Counted from the first letter of the stretch, positions 18,113-28,972 are shown. The stretch is 64,000 bases of DNA from Pullichristensenella sp963930055 (GCA_963930055.1 CAWVKS010000010.1:1-64000); one strand, 5' to 3'. The notes: generated from the letters alone by a model not told the origin. Numbers and translations are program-made.

Positions 18113-19197
18113 TGCTGTTTCTCCATCAGCGCCGCCTGTTCGGCCAGCGTCAGCGCCGTGATGATCTCGTCGAGGTCGCCTTCCAGCACGTCGCTCAGCC
18201 GGTAAAGCGTCAGCCCGATGCGGTGGTCGGTCACGCGCCCCTGCGGGAAGTTGTAGGTGCGGATGCGCTCGGAGCGGTCGCCCGTGCCCACCTGCAAACG
18301 ACGGCGGTCGGCGTACTCGCCCTCCTGCTTTTCGCGCTCCATCTCGTACAGGCGCGATTTGAGCACGCGCATGGCCTTTTCGCGGTTCTGGATCTGCGAG
18401 CGCTGGTCCTGCGAGGTCACCACCAGCCCCGTGGGGATGTGGGTGATGCGCACGGCGGAATCGGTGCGGTTGACGTGCTGCCCGCCCGCGCCCGAGGCGC
18501 GGTAGGTGTCGATGCGCAGGTCGCTTGGGTTGATCTCCAGTTCCACATCCTCGGCCTCGGGCAGCACCGCCACGGTGGCCGTGGAGGTGTGTATGCGCCC
18601 GGAGCTCTCCGTCACGGGCACGCGCTGCACGCGGTGCACGCCGCTTTCAAATTTCAGCTTTTCAAACACGTTCCTGCCGGAGATGAGGGCGACGCTTTCC
18701 TTGATGCCGCCCAGTTCCGTGGAGCCGTCCTCGATCAGTTCCCATTTCCAGCCCTGCCGGTCGGCGTAGTGCTGGTACATGCGCAGAAGTTCCGCGCCAA
18801 AGAGGCCGGCCTCGTCGCCGCCCGCGCCGGCGCGCACTTCAAGCACGGCGTTTTTGCGGTCGTCCGGGTCCTTGGGCAACAGGGCGACGCGCGCCTCGTG
18901 CAGCGCCTCGCGCAGTTTGGGCTCAAGTTCTTCCACTTCCTCGCGCGCCATGTCCGCCATGTCGGGGTCATTGAGAAGCTCGTGCGCCTCGTCGAGCTGC
19001 TCGGCCAGCGCGCGGCAATTTCGGGCGATCCCGTTGAGCTCGGCAAGGTCGCTGTGCTCGCGCATGAGCTTTGCAAACAGCTGCGTATCGGCGATGACCT
19101 CCGGCAGCGTGATGCGGATGGACAATTCCTCGTAGCGCGCCTCGATGCTTTCCAATTGCGCGAGTATCCGCGCCTGTTCGGCATGACTTCTTTCCAT
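18109..19197 (-). CDS. prfA: peptide chain release factor 1
   Basis: Recognises UAA and UAG and triggers peptidyl-tRNA hydrolysis. 362 residues. The catalytic GGQ is in SGAGGQHVNRTDSAV. The stop-codon tripeptide is PVT (VQRVPVTESSGRIHTS), a common RF1 variant of PAT. The N-terminal coiled region and C-terminal RNYxPxxRxTDHR-like segment (TYNFPQGRVTDHRIG) are present. It lies 10 bp after prmC, which encodes the enzyme that methylates its GGQ glutamine. Confidence 0.97.
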   Translation of the reverse strand: MERSHAEQARILAQLESIEARYEELSIRITLPEVIADTQLFAKLMREHSDLAELNGIARNCRALAEQLDEAHELLNDPDMADMAREEVEELEPKLREALHEARVALLPKDPDDRKNAVLEVRAGAGGDEAGLFGAELLRMYQHYADRQGWKWELIEDGSTELGGIKESVALISGRNVFEKLKFESGVHRVQRVPVTESSGRIHTSTATVAVLPEAEDVELEINPSDLRIDTYRASGAGGQHVNRTDSAVRITHIPTGLVVTSQDQRSQIQNREKAMRVLKSRLYEMEREKQEGEYADRRRLQVGTGDRSERIRTYNFPQGRVTDHRIGLTLYRLSDVLEGDLDEIITALTLAEQAALMEKQQ

Positions 19198-19207
19198 TAT
19201 AAATACT

Positions 19208-19993
19208 TCACTCCCGTATCTCGATCACGCGGTCGCGCCCGTTCAGGTCGCGCAACACGCGCCCGCCGCCAAACAGCGCGCGCACAGCCTCCGCCTCGTC
19301 CCAGCCGATTTCCAGAAGCAGCGCCCCGCCCGGGGCGAGGTGTTTTCGATACCCCGCGGCGATGCGGCGATAGAAGGCAAGCCCGTCCGTGCCGCCGTCG
19401 AGCGCCAGGCGCGGCTCCCTTTGCACTTCCGCCTGCAAAGTATCCAGCTCCCCTGTGCGGATATAGGGGGGATTGCAGGCGATGAGGTCGAACCTTTGCC
19501 CCGCCACGGGCGCGAACAGGTCGCCCCGGACGATCTCCGCCTCCACGCCCAGACGGCGGCGGTTCTCCGCGATCACCGCGCAGGCGTCCGCACTCACGTC
19601 CGCAAGCGTTACCTTCGCGCCGGGGCAGAGCTTTGCCAAACTCAGCCCGATGGCGCCGCTGCCGGCGCACAGGTCGAGCGCACGCGGCGATTCCCTGCCC
19701 TGCAAAAACGCCAACGCCGCTTCGCAGAGCGTCTCCGTATCCTGCCGGGGGATGAGCACGCGCCTGTCCACGTAAAATTCCAGCCCCATGAACCAGGCGC
19801 TTTCCAATATATATTGCACGGGCTCGCCCGCGAGCCGCCGCTTCAGCAGCGCCTCCAGCCGGGCCTCCTCCTGCGGGGAAAGCTCCCGCAGGCTGTCGCC
19901 CCAGCTCAGCAGCCGCGCGTCTGCCGCGGGATCGGGGCTGCCCGCCGCTTCCAGCCTGCGCGCGGCCTGCGCGCGCCAAGTGATCGCCAGCAT
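19208..19993 (-). CDS. prmC: release factor glutamine methyltransferase
   Basis: SAM-dependent N5-methylation of the GGQ glutamine of release factors. 261 residues. N-terminal helical substrate domain, then the methyltransferase fold with ALDLCAGSGAIGLSLAKL (motif I) and the catalytic NPPY in LIACNPPYIRTGEL. ATG at 19993 with GGAG upstream. Precedes prfA in the same direction, the usual pairing. Confidence 0.95.
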   Translation of the reverse strand: MLAITWRAQAARRLEAAGSPDPAADARLLSWGDSLRELSPQEEARLEALLKRRLAGEPVQYILESAWFMGLEFYVDRRVLIPRQDTETLCEAALAFLQGRESPRALDLCAGSGAIGLSLAKLCPGAKVTLADVSADACAVIAENRRRLGVEAEIVRGDLFAPVAGQRFDLIACNPPYIRTGELDTLQAEVQREPRLALDGGTDGLAFYRRIAAGYRKHLAPGGALLLEIGWDEAEAVRALFGGGRVLRDLNGRDRVIEIRE

Positions 19994-20010
19994 AACTTCT
20001 CCAAAGCATA

Positions 20011-20045
20011 GGAAAACGCCGGAGGAGGATAAACCTCTCCCGGCG
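20011..20045 (-). terminator. terminator/attenuator between rpmE and prmC
   Basis: Minus-strand stem CGCCG...GAGAGG / CCTCC...CGGCG with a short TTTAT loop, followed by TTTTCC. It probably lets only part of the rpmE transcription continue into prmC-prfA-sua5. Confidence 0.7.
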
Positions 20046-20056
20046 CTTTACAATGG

Positions 20057-20254
20057 CTACATTCCGTAACGCTTCTTGAAGCGGTCGACGCGTCCGCCGC
20101 TGTCCACCAGCTTCTGCTTGCCCGTGTAGAACGGATGGCACTTGGAGCAAATATCCACGCGCAATTCCTTCTTCACGGAACCCGTTTCAAACGTCTCGCC
20201 GCAAACGCAGCGCACGATGGCCTTGCCGTAATTCGGATGGATTTTTTCCTTCAT
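20057..20254 (-). CDS. rpmE: 50S ribosomal protein L31, zinc-binding form
   Basis: 65 residues, standard L31 length. It begins MKEKIHPNYGKAIVRCVCG and keeps the zinc cysteines (CVCGETF and CSKCHPFYTGKQK), so this is the zinc-containing C+ paralogue. Start at 20254 with AGGTG upstream. A near-consensus promoter lies about 75 bp upstream. Heads the rpmE-prmC-prfA-sua5 set. Confidence 0.97.
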   Translation of the reverse strand: MKEKIHPNYGKAIVRCVCGETFETGSVKKELRVDICSKCHPFYTGKQKLVDSGGRVDRFKKRYGM

Positions 20255-20326
20255 GGTTTTCACCTCTTTGTCACCGGACTGTCGGCTCTCCGGCGGAACC
20301 GGCATCCGCGTGGTCATGCAAAATGT

Positions 20327-20355
20327 ATTATAGCACAATGCGGCGGCGCGTTCAA
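20327..20355 (-). promoter_or_regulatory. sigma-A promoter for rpmE
   Basis: Minus strand TTGAAC (20355-20350), 17 bp spacer, TATAAT (20332-20327). The gene-free stretch 20255-20664 (410 bp) holds this promoter and, near its other end, the divergent hrcA promoter and CIRCE. Bases 20360-20570 show only AT-rich sequence with no supported feature. Confidence 0.75.
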
Positions 20356-20572
20356 GGGGTATCGGGAATTTTACACGGGCGATTTTTGCGCCTCGCGGGC
20401 GTTGCCGCCCGTCATGGTTTCGCTCTCGATATTGCATAATGATGCGACGACGGAAGCGGGATTGCGCCAATAAATCGGAGCGTCTACTGAACAACGTGCA
20501 TTTTATAAGCAAATATAGTATAATTATGCGAATTGTTATCAAAAAATTTACAACTCCTTGCCTGCCCCGCTA

Positions 20573-20601
20573 TTGACAAAATCGCCGGAGAATGGTACAT
20601 T
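20573..20601 (+). promoter_or_regulatory. sigma-A promoter of the hrcA-dnaK operon
   Basis: TTGACA (20573-20578), 17 bp spacer, TACATT (20596-20601), directly upstream of the CIRCE operator, the standard arrangement for HrcA repression. Confidence 0.85.
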
Positions 20602-20612
20602 ATGACCATGCG

Positions 20613-20639
20613 TTAGCACTCTCCTCCGTTGAGTGCTAA
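20613..20639. promoter_or_regulatory. CIRCE operator (HrcA binding site)
   Basis: Perfect consensus inverted repeat TTAGCACTC-N9-GAGTGCTAA between the promoter and hrcA. It predicts heat-inducible, HrcA-repressed expression of the whole operon. Confidence 0.97.
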
Positions 20640-20664
20640 CAGCGATCTGAAGGGAGGCGTGGTC

Positions 20665-21690
20665 ATGGGTCTTGATGAGAGAAAGTTCCTCATCCTGCAG
20701 GCCATCATCGACGACTACATTACCACGGCCATGCCCGTCGGCTCGCGCACGATCTCGCGCAAGGCGGGCGTGGGCTTTTCGCCCGCGACCATCCGCAATG
20801 AGATGAGCGATCTGGAGGAGCTGGGGTATCTTGCCCAGCCGCATACCTCCGCAGGGCGCGTTCCATCCTATAAAGCGTACCGGCTGTATGTGGACAAACT
20901 GCTCAAGGCCGGCCAGCTTTCCGGGGAGGAGCGCCAGAAGATCGCCCAGCACATGCAGACGCGTTCCCGGCAGGTGGAAACAGTCATCCGCCGCGCGGCG
21001 CGCGTGCTCTCGGACGCGACGAAGTACACTTCCGTCGTCGTCGCGCCGCACATTGGCTCTTTGCGCATCCGCCACGTGCAGATCGTCCCCGTATCGTCGG
21101 GCACGGCGATGCTCATCATCGTCACCAGCGCCGGTATCGTCAAGGACGCGGTCATCAGCATCCCCGAGGGCCTGAGCGCCGACCATCTCTACGGCATCTC
21201 GCGCATGCTCACCGAGCGCCTTGCCGGGCAGCCGATCGAGTCCGTGCGGCAGATCTTCGCCGATATCATCCGCGATATGGGCAACGAGCGCAAACTGCTC
21301 GCCGAAACCATGCAGGTGATCGAGGAAAACATCGCCGCCGTGGACGACCGCGACGTGTATGTGGGCGGCAGCGCCAACCTGCTCAACTATCCCGAGTATT
21401 CGGATGTGGACAAGGCAAGGAATTTCCTCTCCGTGCTCGAATCGCGCGATACGCTGCGCCGGGTGATGGGCGACGGCGGCGACATGGAGATCACCATCCG
21501 CATCGGCCCGGAAAACGAGGTGCCGGAATTGTCGGATTGCTCGGTGCTCACCGCCAGCTACCGCATGGGCGACCAGTCCACCGGCACGCTGGGCATCATC
21601 GGGCCCACGCGCATGAATTACAGCCGCGCGGTCACGGTGCTGGCCTTCATGGGCCGGGCGATCAGCCAACTGCTATCGGATAACAAGTAG
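20665..21690 (+). CDS. hrcA: heat-inducible transcription repressor HrcA
   Basis: Represses the heat-shock operon by binding CIRCE; kept active by GroEL in the known model. 341 residues. N-terminal winged helix (MPVGSRTISRKAGVGFSPAT, RNEMSDLEELGYL, PHTSAGRVPS) and a GAF-like C-terminal domain ending IGPTRMNYSRAVTVLAFM. I use the ATG at 20665, preceded by AAGGGAGG; a TTG inside CIRCE would extend it by 12 residues and is unlikely. Confidence 0.97.
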   Translation: MGLDERKFLILQAIIDDYITTAMPVGSRTISRKAGVGFSPATIRNEMSDLEELGYLAQPHTSAGRVPSYKAYRLYVDKLLKAGQLSGEERQKIAQHMQTRSRQVETVIRRAARVLSDATKYTSVVVAPHIGSLRIRHVQIVPVSSGTAMLIIVTSAGIVKDAVISIPEGLSADHLYGISRMLTERLAGQPIESVRQIFADIIRDMGNERKLLAETMQVIEENIAAVDDRDVYVGGSANLLNYPEYSDVDKARNFLSVLESRDTLRRVMGDGGDMEITIRIGPENEVPELSDCSVLTASYRMGDQSTGTLGIIGPTRMNYSRAVTVLAFMGRAISQLLSDNK

Positions 21691-21699
21691 GAGGACGGC

Positions 21700-22272
21700 A
21701 TGAAAAAGAAAGACAAGAATCCCGAAACTCCGGTGACGGAGGAGGAAGCCCCCCAGAGCGCCGAACAGCCCCAGAACACCGGGGAGACGGCCGGGGAACA
21801 GCCGGAGGAGAAAGAGGCTTCCATAGACGAGTGGCGCGCGGCGCTGGAGACCGCCGTCAAGCAGCGGGACGAATATCTCGACCAGCTGCGCCGCTCCCAG
21901 GCGGACTTCCAGAATTTCCGCCGCCGCAACCAGACCTCGCGCGCGGACGGTTTTGCCGACGGCGTGGAGGAAGTGATCTCCGCGATGCTCCCGGCCATCG
22001 ACAACCTGGAGCGTGCCATCGCCGCGGGCGAGGAAAGCCCGCTGCTCGAAGGCGTCAAAATGACGCTCAACCAGCTTCTGGAGGGCCTGAAGAAATTCGG
22101 GCTGGAAGAGATCCCCGCGCAGGGCGAGGCCTTCGACCCCGAACTGCACCACGCGGTGATGAAAGAGGTGACCGACGACCCGGGCAAGGTCATCGAAGTG
22201 TTCCAGAAGGGCTACCGGGTCAAGGACAAGATCATCCGCTACGCGATGGTCAAAGTCTCCGTAGAGGAGTAA
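21700..22272 (+). CDS. grpE: nucleotide exchange factor GrpE
   Basis: Releases ADP from DnaK. 190 residues: an acidic disordered N-terminus, a long coiled coil (~45-110) and the C-terminal beta wing with the signature VIEVFQKGYRVKDKIIRYAM. ATG nine bases after the hrcA stop with GGAGG upstream. Second gene of the CIRCE operon. Confidence 0.96.
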   Translation: MKKKDKNPETPVTEEEAPQSAEQPQNTGETAGEQPEEKEASIDEWRAALETAVKQRDEYLDQLRRSQADFQNFRRRNQTSRADGFADGVEEVISAMLPAIDNLERAIAAGEESPLLEGVKMTLNQLLEGLKKFGLEEIPAQGEAFDPELHHAVMKEVTDDPGKVIEVFQKGYRVKDKIIRYAMVKVSVEE

Positions 22273-22322
22273 AAAACAACCAACCAACAAGCATTTTCGC
22301 ATCCATTCAGGAGGGATTTATT

Positions 22323-24155
<1,833 letters not shown>

Positions 24156-24218
24156 TCCCGCCGCAAGGCGAAATTCGCCCCGGAGACTGTCCGGGACGGC
24201 AAGAAGCTAAGGCTCCGG

Positions 24219-24242
24219 GGCGGAGGCGGTATCGCCTCCGCC
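24219..24242 (+). other. strong hairpin between dnaK and dnaJ
   Basis: Perfect 10 bp stem GGCGGAGGCG / CGCCTCCGCC with a GTAT loop, in the 120 bp dnaK-dnaJ gap. No T run, so more likely an mRNA processing or stabilising structure that keeps dnaK levels above dnaJ, or partial attenuation. Confidence 0.45.
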
Positions 24243-24275
24243 TTCGGGGTGTTCACATAGAGGGAGGGGAAACCC

Positions 24276-25424
24276 TTGGCAAAACGCGACTATTATGAAG
24301 TGCTCGGCGTCGAACGCACGGCCGACGAAGCCGCCATCAAGGCGGCCTATCGCAAACTGGCCAAGAAGCTGCACCCGGACGTCAACCCGGGCGACAAGGA
24401 CGCCGAGGAAAAATTTAAGGAGGTCAACGAGGCCTACCAGGTGCTCTCCGACCCCAAAAAGCGTGCCCAGTACGACCGCTTCGGCCATCAGCAGCCGGGC
24501 GCGGGCGCCGGCGGCTACGGGGATTTCTCCGGCTTTAGCGGTTTCGGCGGCTTTGATGTGGACGACATATTCTCGTCGTTCTTCGGCGGTGGTTTCGGCG
24601 GCGGCCGCGCGCGGCGTGAGCAGGGCCCTGTGCCCGGCGCGGACCTGCGCTACGATATCACCATCTCCTTTGAAGAAGCGGCCAAAGGCTGCGAAAAGGA
24701 AATCAACCTCGTCCATGACGAAGTGTGCGACAGCTGCCACGGCACGGGCGCCAAGCCCGGCACGCAGCCCAAGACCTGCCCCACCTGCAAGGGCACGGGG
24801 CAGGTGCGCACCACGTCCAACACGCCCTTTGGCACCATCCAGAACGTGCGCACCTGCCCGAACTGCAAGGGCAGCGGCCAGATCGTTTCCGACCCGTGCC
24901 CGAAGTGCAACGGGCGCGGCAAGGTGCGCACTTCCAAGCGCCGCACCGTGCGCATCCCCGCCGGCATCGACAACGGCCAGATCGTCACCATCCGCGGCCA
25001 GGGCGAGCCGGGCGAGCGCGGCGGCGAGGCCGGCGACCTTCTGATCGTCGTCACCGTGCGCCCGCACCGCCTCTTCAAGCGCAACGGCACCGATCTCTAC
25101 CTGGAAATGCCGCTCACCTTCACGCAGGCGGCGCTGGGCTGCGAGGCCGACGTGCCTACGCTGGAAAAGCCCGTCAAGTACCGCTTCCCCGAAGGCACGC
25201 AGCCGGGACAGACCTTCCGCATCCGCGGCCAGGGCGTCCCCTCGCTGCGCGGCAACGGCAGGGGCGACCTCTACGTGACCATCACGGTGGAGATCCCCAA
25301 GCGCCTTTCCGAGAAGCAGAAAAACATACTGCGCCAGTTCGACGGCACTGTCACCGGCCAGGAATACGAGCAGAAAAAGTCCTTCTTTGACCGCGTCAAG
25401 GAAGCGTTTGGAGGAAATTCGTAA
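24276..25424 (+). CDS. dnaJ: chaperone protein DnaJ (type I Hsp40)
   Basis: Stimulates DnaK ATPase. 382 residues: J domain with HPD (KKLHPDVNPGDKDAEEKF), Gly/Phe-rich linker, four zinc-finger repeats (CDSCHGTG, CPTCKGTG, CPNCKGSG, CPKCNGRG) and the C-terminal substrate domains. The TTG at 24276 follows AGGGAGGGG, and the J domain starts immediately (MAKRDYYEVLGV). It abuts prmA with no gap. Confidence 0.97.
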   Translation: MAKRDYYEVLGVERTADEAAIKAAYRKLAKKLHPDVNPGDKDAEEKFKEVNEAYQVLSDPKKRAQYDRFGHQQPGAGAGGYGDFSGFSGFGGFDVDDIFSSFFGGGFGGGRARREQGPVPGADLRYDITISFEEAAKGCEKEINLVHDEVCDSCHGTGAKPGTQPKTCPTCKGTGQVRTTSNTPFGTIQNVRTCPNCKGSGQIVSDPCPKCNGRGKVRTSKRRTVRIPAGIDNGQIVTIRGQGEPGERGGEAGDLLIVVTVRPHRLFKRNGTDLYLEMPLTFTQAALGCEADVPTLEKPVKYRFPEGTQPGQTFRIRGQGVPSLRGNGRGDLYVTITVEIPKRLSEKQKNILRQFDGTVTGQEYEQKKSFFDRVKEAFGGNS

Positions 25425-26369
25425 ATGCAGTGGACGGAGGTAACGGTGCTCACCACCACGCAGGCTTCGGAGATGATCTCCGCCATCCTCGAACAGGCCG
25501 GCAGCAAGGGCGTGATGATCGAGGATAAGAACGACGTCTACTTAAATCAGCGACCCGAGGGGCAGTGGGACATCATCGACGAAGCCATCGCCGAGCGCAT
25601 CGGCGACGACGTGCGCGTCACCGGCTATTATCCGGTGGACGAGCACCTGGAAAACGCCATGGCCGCCATCCGCGAGGGCCTTTCCGGCCTGCGCGCGCAA
25701 AACCTGCCCTTTGACCTCGGCAAGCTGGAAGTGCTGACCAATACCGTGGACGAGGAGGACTGGGCGGAGAGCTGGAAAAAGGACTTCACCCCCATCCGCC
25801 TGGGCGAGCACATGGTCGTCAAGCCCAGCTGGTGCGAATACGAAGCGCAGGCGGGCGACCACATCCTTGAGCTCGACCCCGGCATGGCCTTTGGCACCGG
25901 CACCCACGAGACCACTGGCATGTGCGTGCGCCTCGTCGAGGAACATGTGCGCCCCGGCCAGAAGGTCATCGACCTCGGCACCGGCACGGGCATACTCGCC
26001 ATCGCCGCCGCCCATATGGGCGCGCGCGACGTGCTGGCCATCGACCTGGACGCCGTGGCCGTGCGCGTGGCGAAGGAGAATGTCGAAAACAACGGCTTTG
26101 CCGGCGTCATCCGCGTGCAGCAGGGCGACCTGCTCGACCACGTGGACGAGGCCGCGGACGTGGTCGTCGCCAACATCATTGCCGACGTCATCATCGCCCT
26201 CTGCGCCCCGGTCAAGCGGCATATACTGCCCGGCGGCCTCTTCATCTGCTCCGGCATCGCCCGCGAGCGGAAAGACGAGGTCATCCCCGCGCTGGAAGCG
26301 GCGGGCTATCAAAACCTGGAAATTCTCGACGACGGCGAATGGACGGCCATCGCCGCCCGCCGGCCGTGA
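25425..26369 (+). CDS. prmA: ribosomal protein L11 methyltransferase
   Basis: SAM-dependent trimethylation of ribosomal protein L11. 314 residues: N-terminal substrate-recognition domain, then the methyltransferase with the PrmA signature LDPGMAFGTGTHETT, motif I VIDLGTGTGILAIAAAHMGA and catalytic-site segment VVVANIIADVI. Begins directly after the dnaJ stop. Its place after dnaJ is conserved in Bacillota. Confidence 0.95.
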   Translation: MQWTEVTVLTTTQASEMISAILEQAGSKGVMIEDKNDVYLNQRPEGQWDIIDEAIAERIGDDVRVTGYYPVDEHLENAMAAIREGLSGLRAQNLPFDLGKLEVLTNTVDEEDWAESWKKDFTPIRLGEHMVVKPSWCEYEAQAGDHILELDPGMAFGTGTHETTGMCVRLVEEHVRPGQKVIDLGTGTGILAIAAAHMGARDVLAIDLDAVAVRVAKENVENNGFAGVIRVQQGDLLDHVDEAADVVVANIIADVIIALCAPVKRHILPGGLFICSGIARERKDEVIPALEAAGYQNLEILDDGEWTAIAARRP

Positions 26370-27028
26370 ACGCCTTTTACATGGAGGGCGGCCGCCTTTC
26401 CCCGGAGGACGCCCGCCACGCGGCCAAAGTGCTGCGCCTGCGCCCCGGCGATGAGATCGTCGTCCTCGACGGCATGGGCGGGCGCTTCCGCGCGCGCCTC
26501 AAAGAGGAAGGCTCGGTGGAGCTGCTGGAAACGCTGCCCTCCAACGAGCCGCGTTTGCGTCTCACCGTCTATCAGGGCGTGCCCAAGGCGGACAAGCTGG
26601 GACTGCTCGCGCAAAAGCTCACCGAGCTGGGCGTTACCCGCCTCGTGCCGGTGGAGATGGAGCGCTCCGTGCGCCATTTTGAGAAGGTGGAGCGCCTGAA
26701 AAAGATCGCCCGTGAGGCGGCCAAACAGTGCCGCCGCGCCCTGCCCATGGAGATCACGGAGCCCATGCCGTGGCAAAAGGCCGTCCTCGACATGCGTAAG
26801 CGCGAACTGCTCGTCGCCCCGTGGGAGGAAGCGGCCGACGGCCGCCTCGCCGGCCTGCCGCCCTGCAACGACGTCGGCCTGCTCATCGGCCCCGAAGGGG
26901 GCATCAGCGCCCGGGAGATCGAGGAGAGCGGCGCAAGGACCGTCACCCTCGGCGCGCGCATACTGCGCACGGAGACCGCCGCGCTCGCCGCGACCGCCAT
27001 CGTCATGGCCATCATGGGGGAGATATGA
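26366..27028 (+). CDS. rsmE: 16S rRNA (uracil(1498)-N(3))-methyltransferase
   Basis: SPOUT-class methyltransferase modifying U1498 of 16S rRNA. 220 residues: PUA-like N-terminal domain and a knotted SAM-binding domain with LLIGPEGGISAREIEE and LGARILRTETAALAA, both family signatures. GTG start overlaps the prmA stop by 4 bp. Followed by mtaB with another 4 bp overlap, so the three are translationally coupled. Confidence 0.95.
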   Translation: MNAFYMEGGRLSPEDARHAAKVLRLRPGDEIVVLDGMGGRFRARLKEEGSVELLETLPSNEPRLRLTVYQGVPKADKLGLLAQKLTELGVTRLVPVEMERSVRHFEKVERLKKIAREAAKQCRRALPMEITEPMPWQKAVLDMRKRELLVAPWEEAADGRLAGLPPCNDVGLLIGPEGGISAREIEESGARTVTLGARILRTETAALAATAIVMAIMGEI

Positions 27029-28299
27029 GCACCATTGCCTTTCACACGCTCGGCTGCAAGGTCAACCAGTACGATACCGAGGCCATGCGCGAATCCTTCG
27101 AGCGCGCCGGCTGGACGGCCGTGGACTTTGACGGCGAGGCCGACGTCTATCTCATCAACACCTGCACCGTCACCGGCACGGGCGACCAGAAATCGAAAAA
27201 GCTCATCCGCCGCGTGGCGCGCGAACATCCGAACTGCGCCATCATCGTCGCCGGCTGCCTCGCCCAGCGCGAGGCGGAAGCGCTTTTGCAAATGGACAAC
27301 GTTGCGCTGGTCGTCGGCGTGCAGCGCCGCGCCGAAGTGGTGGGACTGCTTGCGCAGGCATTGCGCGAAGGCCCCGTCAACGCCGTCGCCCCGCTCAAAG
27401 GCGCGTCGTTTGAACACCTCTTCGTCACCCGGCACGAGGGCAAGACCCGCGCGACCATGAAGATACAGGAGGGCTGCGACCGCTACTGCGCCTACTGCAT
27501 CATCCCCTCGGTGCGCGGCCCGGTGCGCTCCATGCCGCTTGCGGACGTGCGCGCCGAAGCCCGCCGCCTCGCTAAGGCCGGCTACCCGGAGATCGTTCTT
27601 ACCGGCATCCACCTGGCCAGCTATGGCCGGGGAACGGGCGATACGCTGCTGGGCGCCATCCGCGCCGTGGCCGAGGCCGTGCCGCGCGTGCGTCTCGGCT
27701 CTTTGGAGCCCGTCGTCGTCACCGACGAATTCGCCCGCGGCGTGGCGGAGTTGGGCCGCGTCATGCCGCAGTTCCACCTCTCCATGCAGAGCGGCTCGGC
27801 GGGCGTGCTTTCGCGCATGCGCCGCCGCTACACGCCGGAAGAATACATGCGCTGTGTCGAACGCCTGCGCAAATACCTGCCCGGCTGCGCCATCACCACG
27901 GACGTACTCACCGGCTTTCCCGGCGAGACGGAACAGGAGGCGCGGGAAACGCTCGATTTTGTCCGCGCCGTCGGCTTTGCCCGCATCCACGTCTTTCCCT
28001 ATTCGCGGCGCAAGGGCACGGTGGCGGACGCGATGCCAAACCAGGTGCCCGAAGCCGTCAAGCGCGAACGCGCGGCAAAACTTCTGGCGCTGGGGAACCA
28101 ACTGGAAGAAAAATACGTCTCAACAATGGTGGGGACAGTACAGGATGTGCTGTTTGAGACCGCCGTCGGCGAAGCGGAAGCGGAGGGCTACACCGGCCAG
28201 TACGTGCGCGTGCGGGCCAATGCCCGTCCCGGCCAGCTTTGCCGGGTGCATATACGCGCGCATGCGGGGACGCTCGCGCGCGGGGAAGTTCTCGATTGA
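27025..28299 (+). CDS. mtaB: tRNA (N6-threonylcarbamoyladenosine(37)-C2)-methylthiotransferase
   Basis: Radical SAM enzyme converting t6A37 to ms2t6A37 in tRNA. 424 residues. N-terminal UPF0004 domain with Cys ligands (TLGCKVNQYDTEA, NTCTVTGTGDQKS, VAGCLAQ), radical-SAM CxxxCxxC in CDRYCAYCIIPSVRG, and a C-terminal TRAM domain. The substrate base is made by the Sua5-type protein encoded at 17099-18112. ATG at 27025 overlaps the rsmE stop. Confidence 0.94.
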   Translation: MSTIAFHTLGCKVNQYDTEAMRESFERAGWTAVDFDGEADVYLINTCTVTGTGDQKSKKLIRRVAREHPNCAIIVAGCLAQREAEALLQMDNVALVVGVQRRAEVVGLLAQALREGPVNAVAPLKGASFEHLFVTRHEGKTRATMKIQEGCDRYCAYCIIPSVRGPVRSMPLADVRAEARRLAKAGYPEIVLTGIHLASYGRGTGDTLLGAIRAVAEAVPRVRLGSLEPVVVTDEFARGVAELGRVMPQFHLSMQSGSAGVLSRMRRRYTPEEYMRCVERLRKYLPGCAITTDVLTGFPGETEQEARETLDFVRAVGFARIHVFPYSRRKGTVADAMPNQVPEAVKRERAAKLLALGNQLEEKYVSTMVGTVQDVLFETAVGEAEAEGYTGQYVRVRANARPGQLCRVHIRAHAGTLARGEVLD

Positions 28300-28314
28300 T
28301 GGGAGGTGAACGTT

Positions 28315-28647
28315 ATGGACTGTCTCTTCTGCAAAATCATCGCCGGGGAGATCCCCAGCGACAAGGTGTACGAGGATGAACATGTGTTCGCTTTCCGGGA
28401 CATCAACCCCCAGGCGCCCGTGCATGTGCTCATCGTGCCGAAAAAGCATATGCGCAACATCCTCGAATGCGACGCGCAGACCGCCGCCGCCGTCACCGAA
28501 GCGGTGGGCAAGGTCGCCCGGCAGGAAGGCGTTTCCGTGTCCGGTTTCCGCGTGGTCACCAACTGCGGCCGGGACGGCGCGCAGTCGGTCGAGCACCTGC
28601 ATTTCCACCTGCTGGGCGGGGACAAGCTCTCTGAAAGCATGGCATAA
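28315..28647 (+). CDS. HIT-family nucleotide hydrolase
   Basis: 110 residues, single histidine-triad domain. Begins MDCLFCKIIAGEIPSDKVYE (the zinc-binding CxxC form) and has the catalytic triad HLHFHLLGG. Family members hydrolyse nucleoside phosphoramidates or dinucleoside polyphosphates. ATG at 28315 follows GGGAGGTG. Last gene of the heat-shock transcription unit before the rpsU promoter; hint-type genes commonly sit here in Bacillota. Confidence 0.92.
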   Translation: MDCLFCKIIAGEIPSDKVYEDEHVFAFRDINPQAPVHVLIVPKKHMRNILECDAQTAAAVTEAVGKVARQEGVSVSGFRVVTNCGRDGAQSVEHLHFHLLGGDKLSESMA

Positions 28648-28702
28648 GTGTGTCGGGACGGAATTAAATCTGAAAAATAACTTTGCAGGGGGCGATATTC
28701 GC

Positions 28703-28732
28703 TTGACGGCTACATAGTCCGTGGAGTATAAT
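28703..28732 (+). promoter_or_regulatory. sigma-A promoter for rpsU
   Basis: TTGACG (28703-28708), 18 bp spacer, TATAAT (28727-28732), 66 bp upstream of the rpsU ATG. Confidence 0.75.
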
Positions 28733-28798
28733 AGTCTATGTGGCGCACCCCGCGCGCCTCACTGGCTTTTGCCATCACCTGCGAGGGGAGGGAAACAC

Positions 28799-28972
28799 AT
28801 GTCTGAAATTCGCGTCAAGGAAAACGAATCCTTGGAGAGCGCCCTGCGTCGTTTCAAGCGCAAGACCGCGCGCGACGGTATTCTCGCGGAGGCCCGCAAG
28901 CGCGAGCATTATGAGAAGCCCAGCGTAAAGCGCAAGAAGAAGGCGGAGGCAGCCCGCAAGCGCAAGTATTAA
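28799..28972 (+). CDS. rpsU: 30S ribosomal protein S21
   Basis: 57 residues, standard size, beginning MSEIRVKENESLESALRRFK and ending in a Lys/Arg-rich tail. It helps anchor the 16S 3' end during initiation. Own promoter and immediate terminator make it a monocistronic unit, although read-through from mtaB-HIT is possible. Confidence 0.96.
   Translation: MSEIRVKENESLESALRRFKRKTARDGILAEARKREHYEKPSVKRKKKAEAARKRKY

Noticed and set aside
20360..20570. Additional promoter or small RNA in the hrcA upstream region (TATAAT at 20517-20522)
   Set aside because: No -35 hexamer at a suitable distance and no terminator-bounded unit; chance occurrence in AT-rich DNA is likely.
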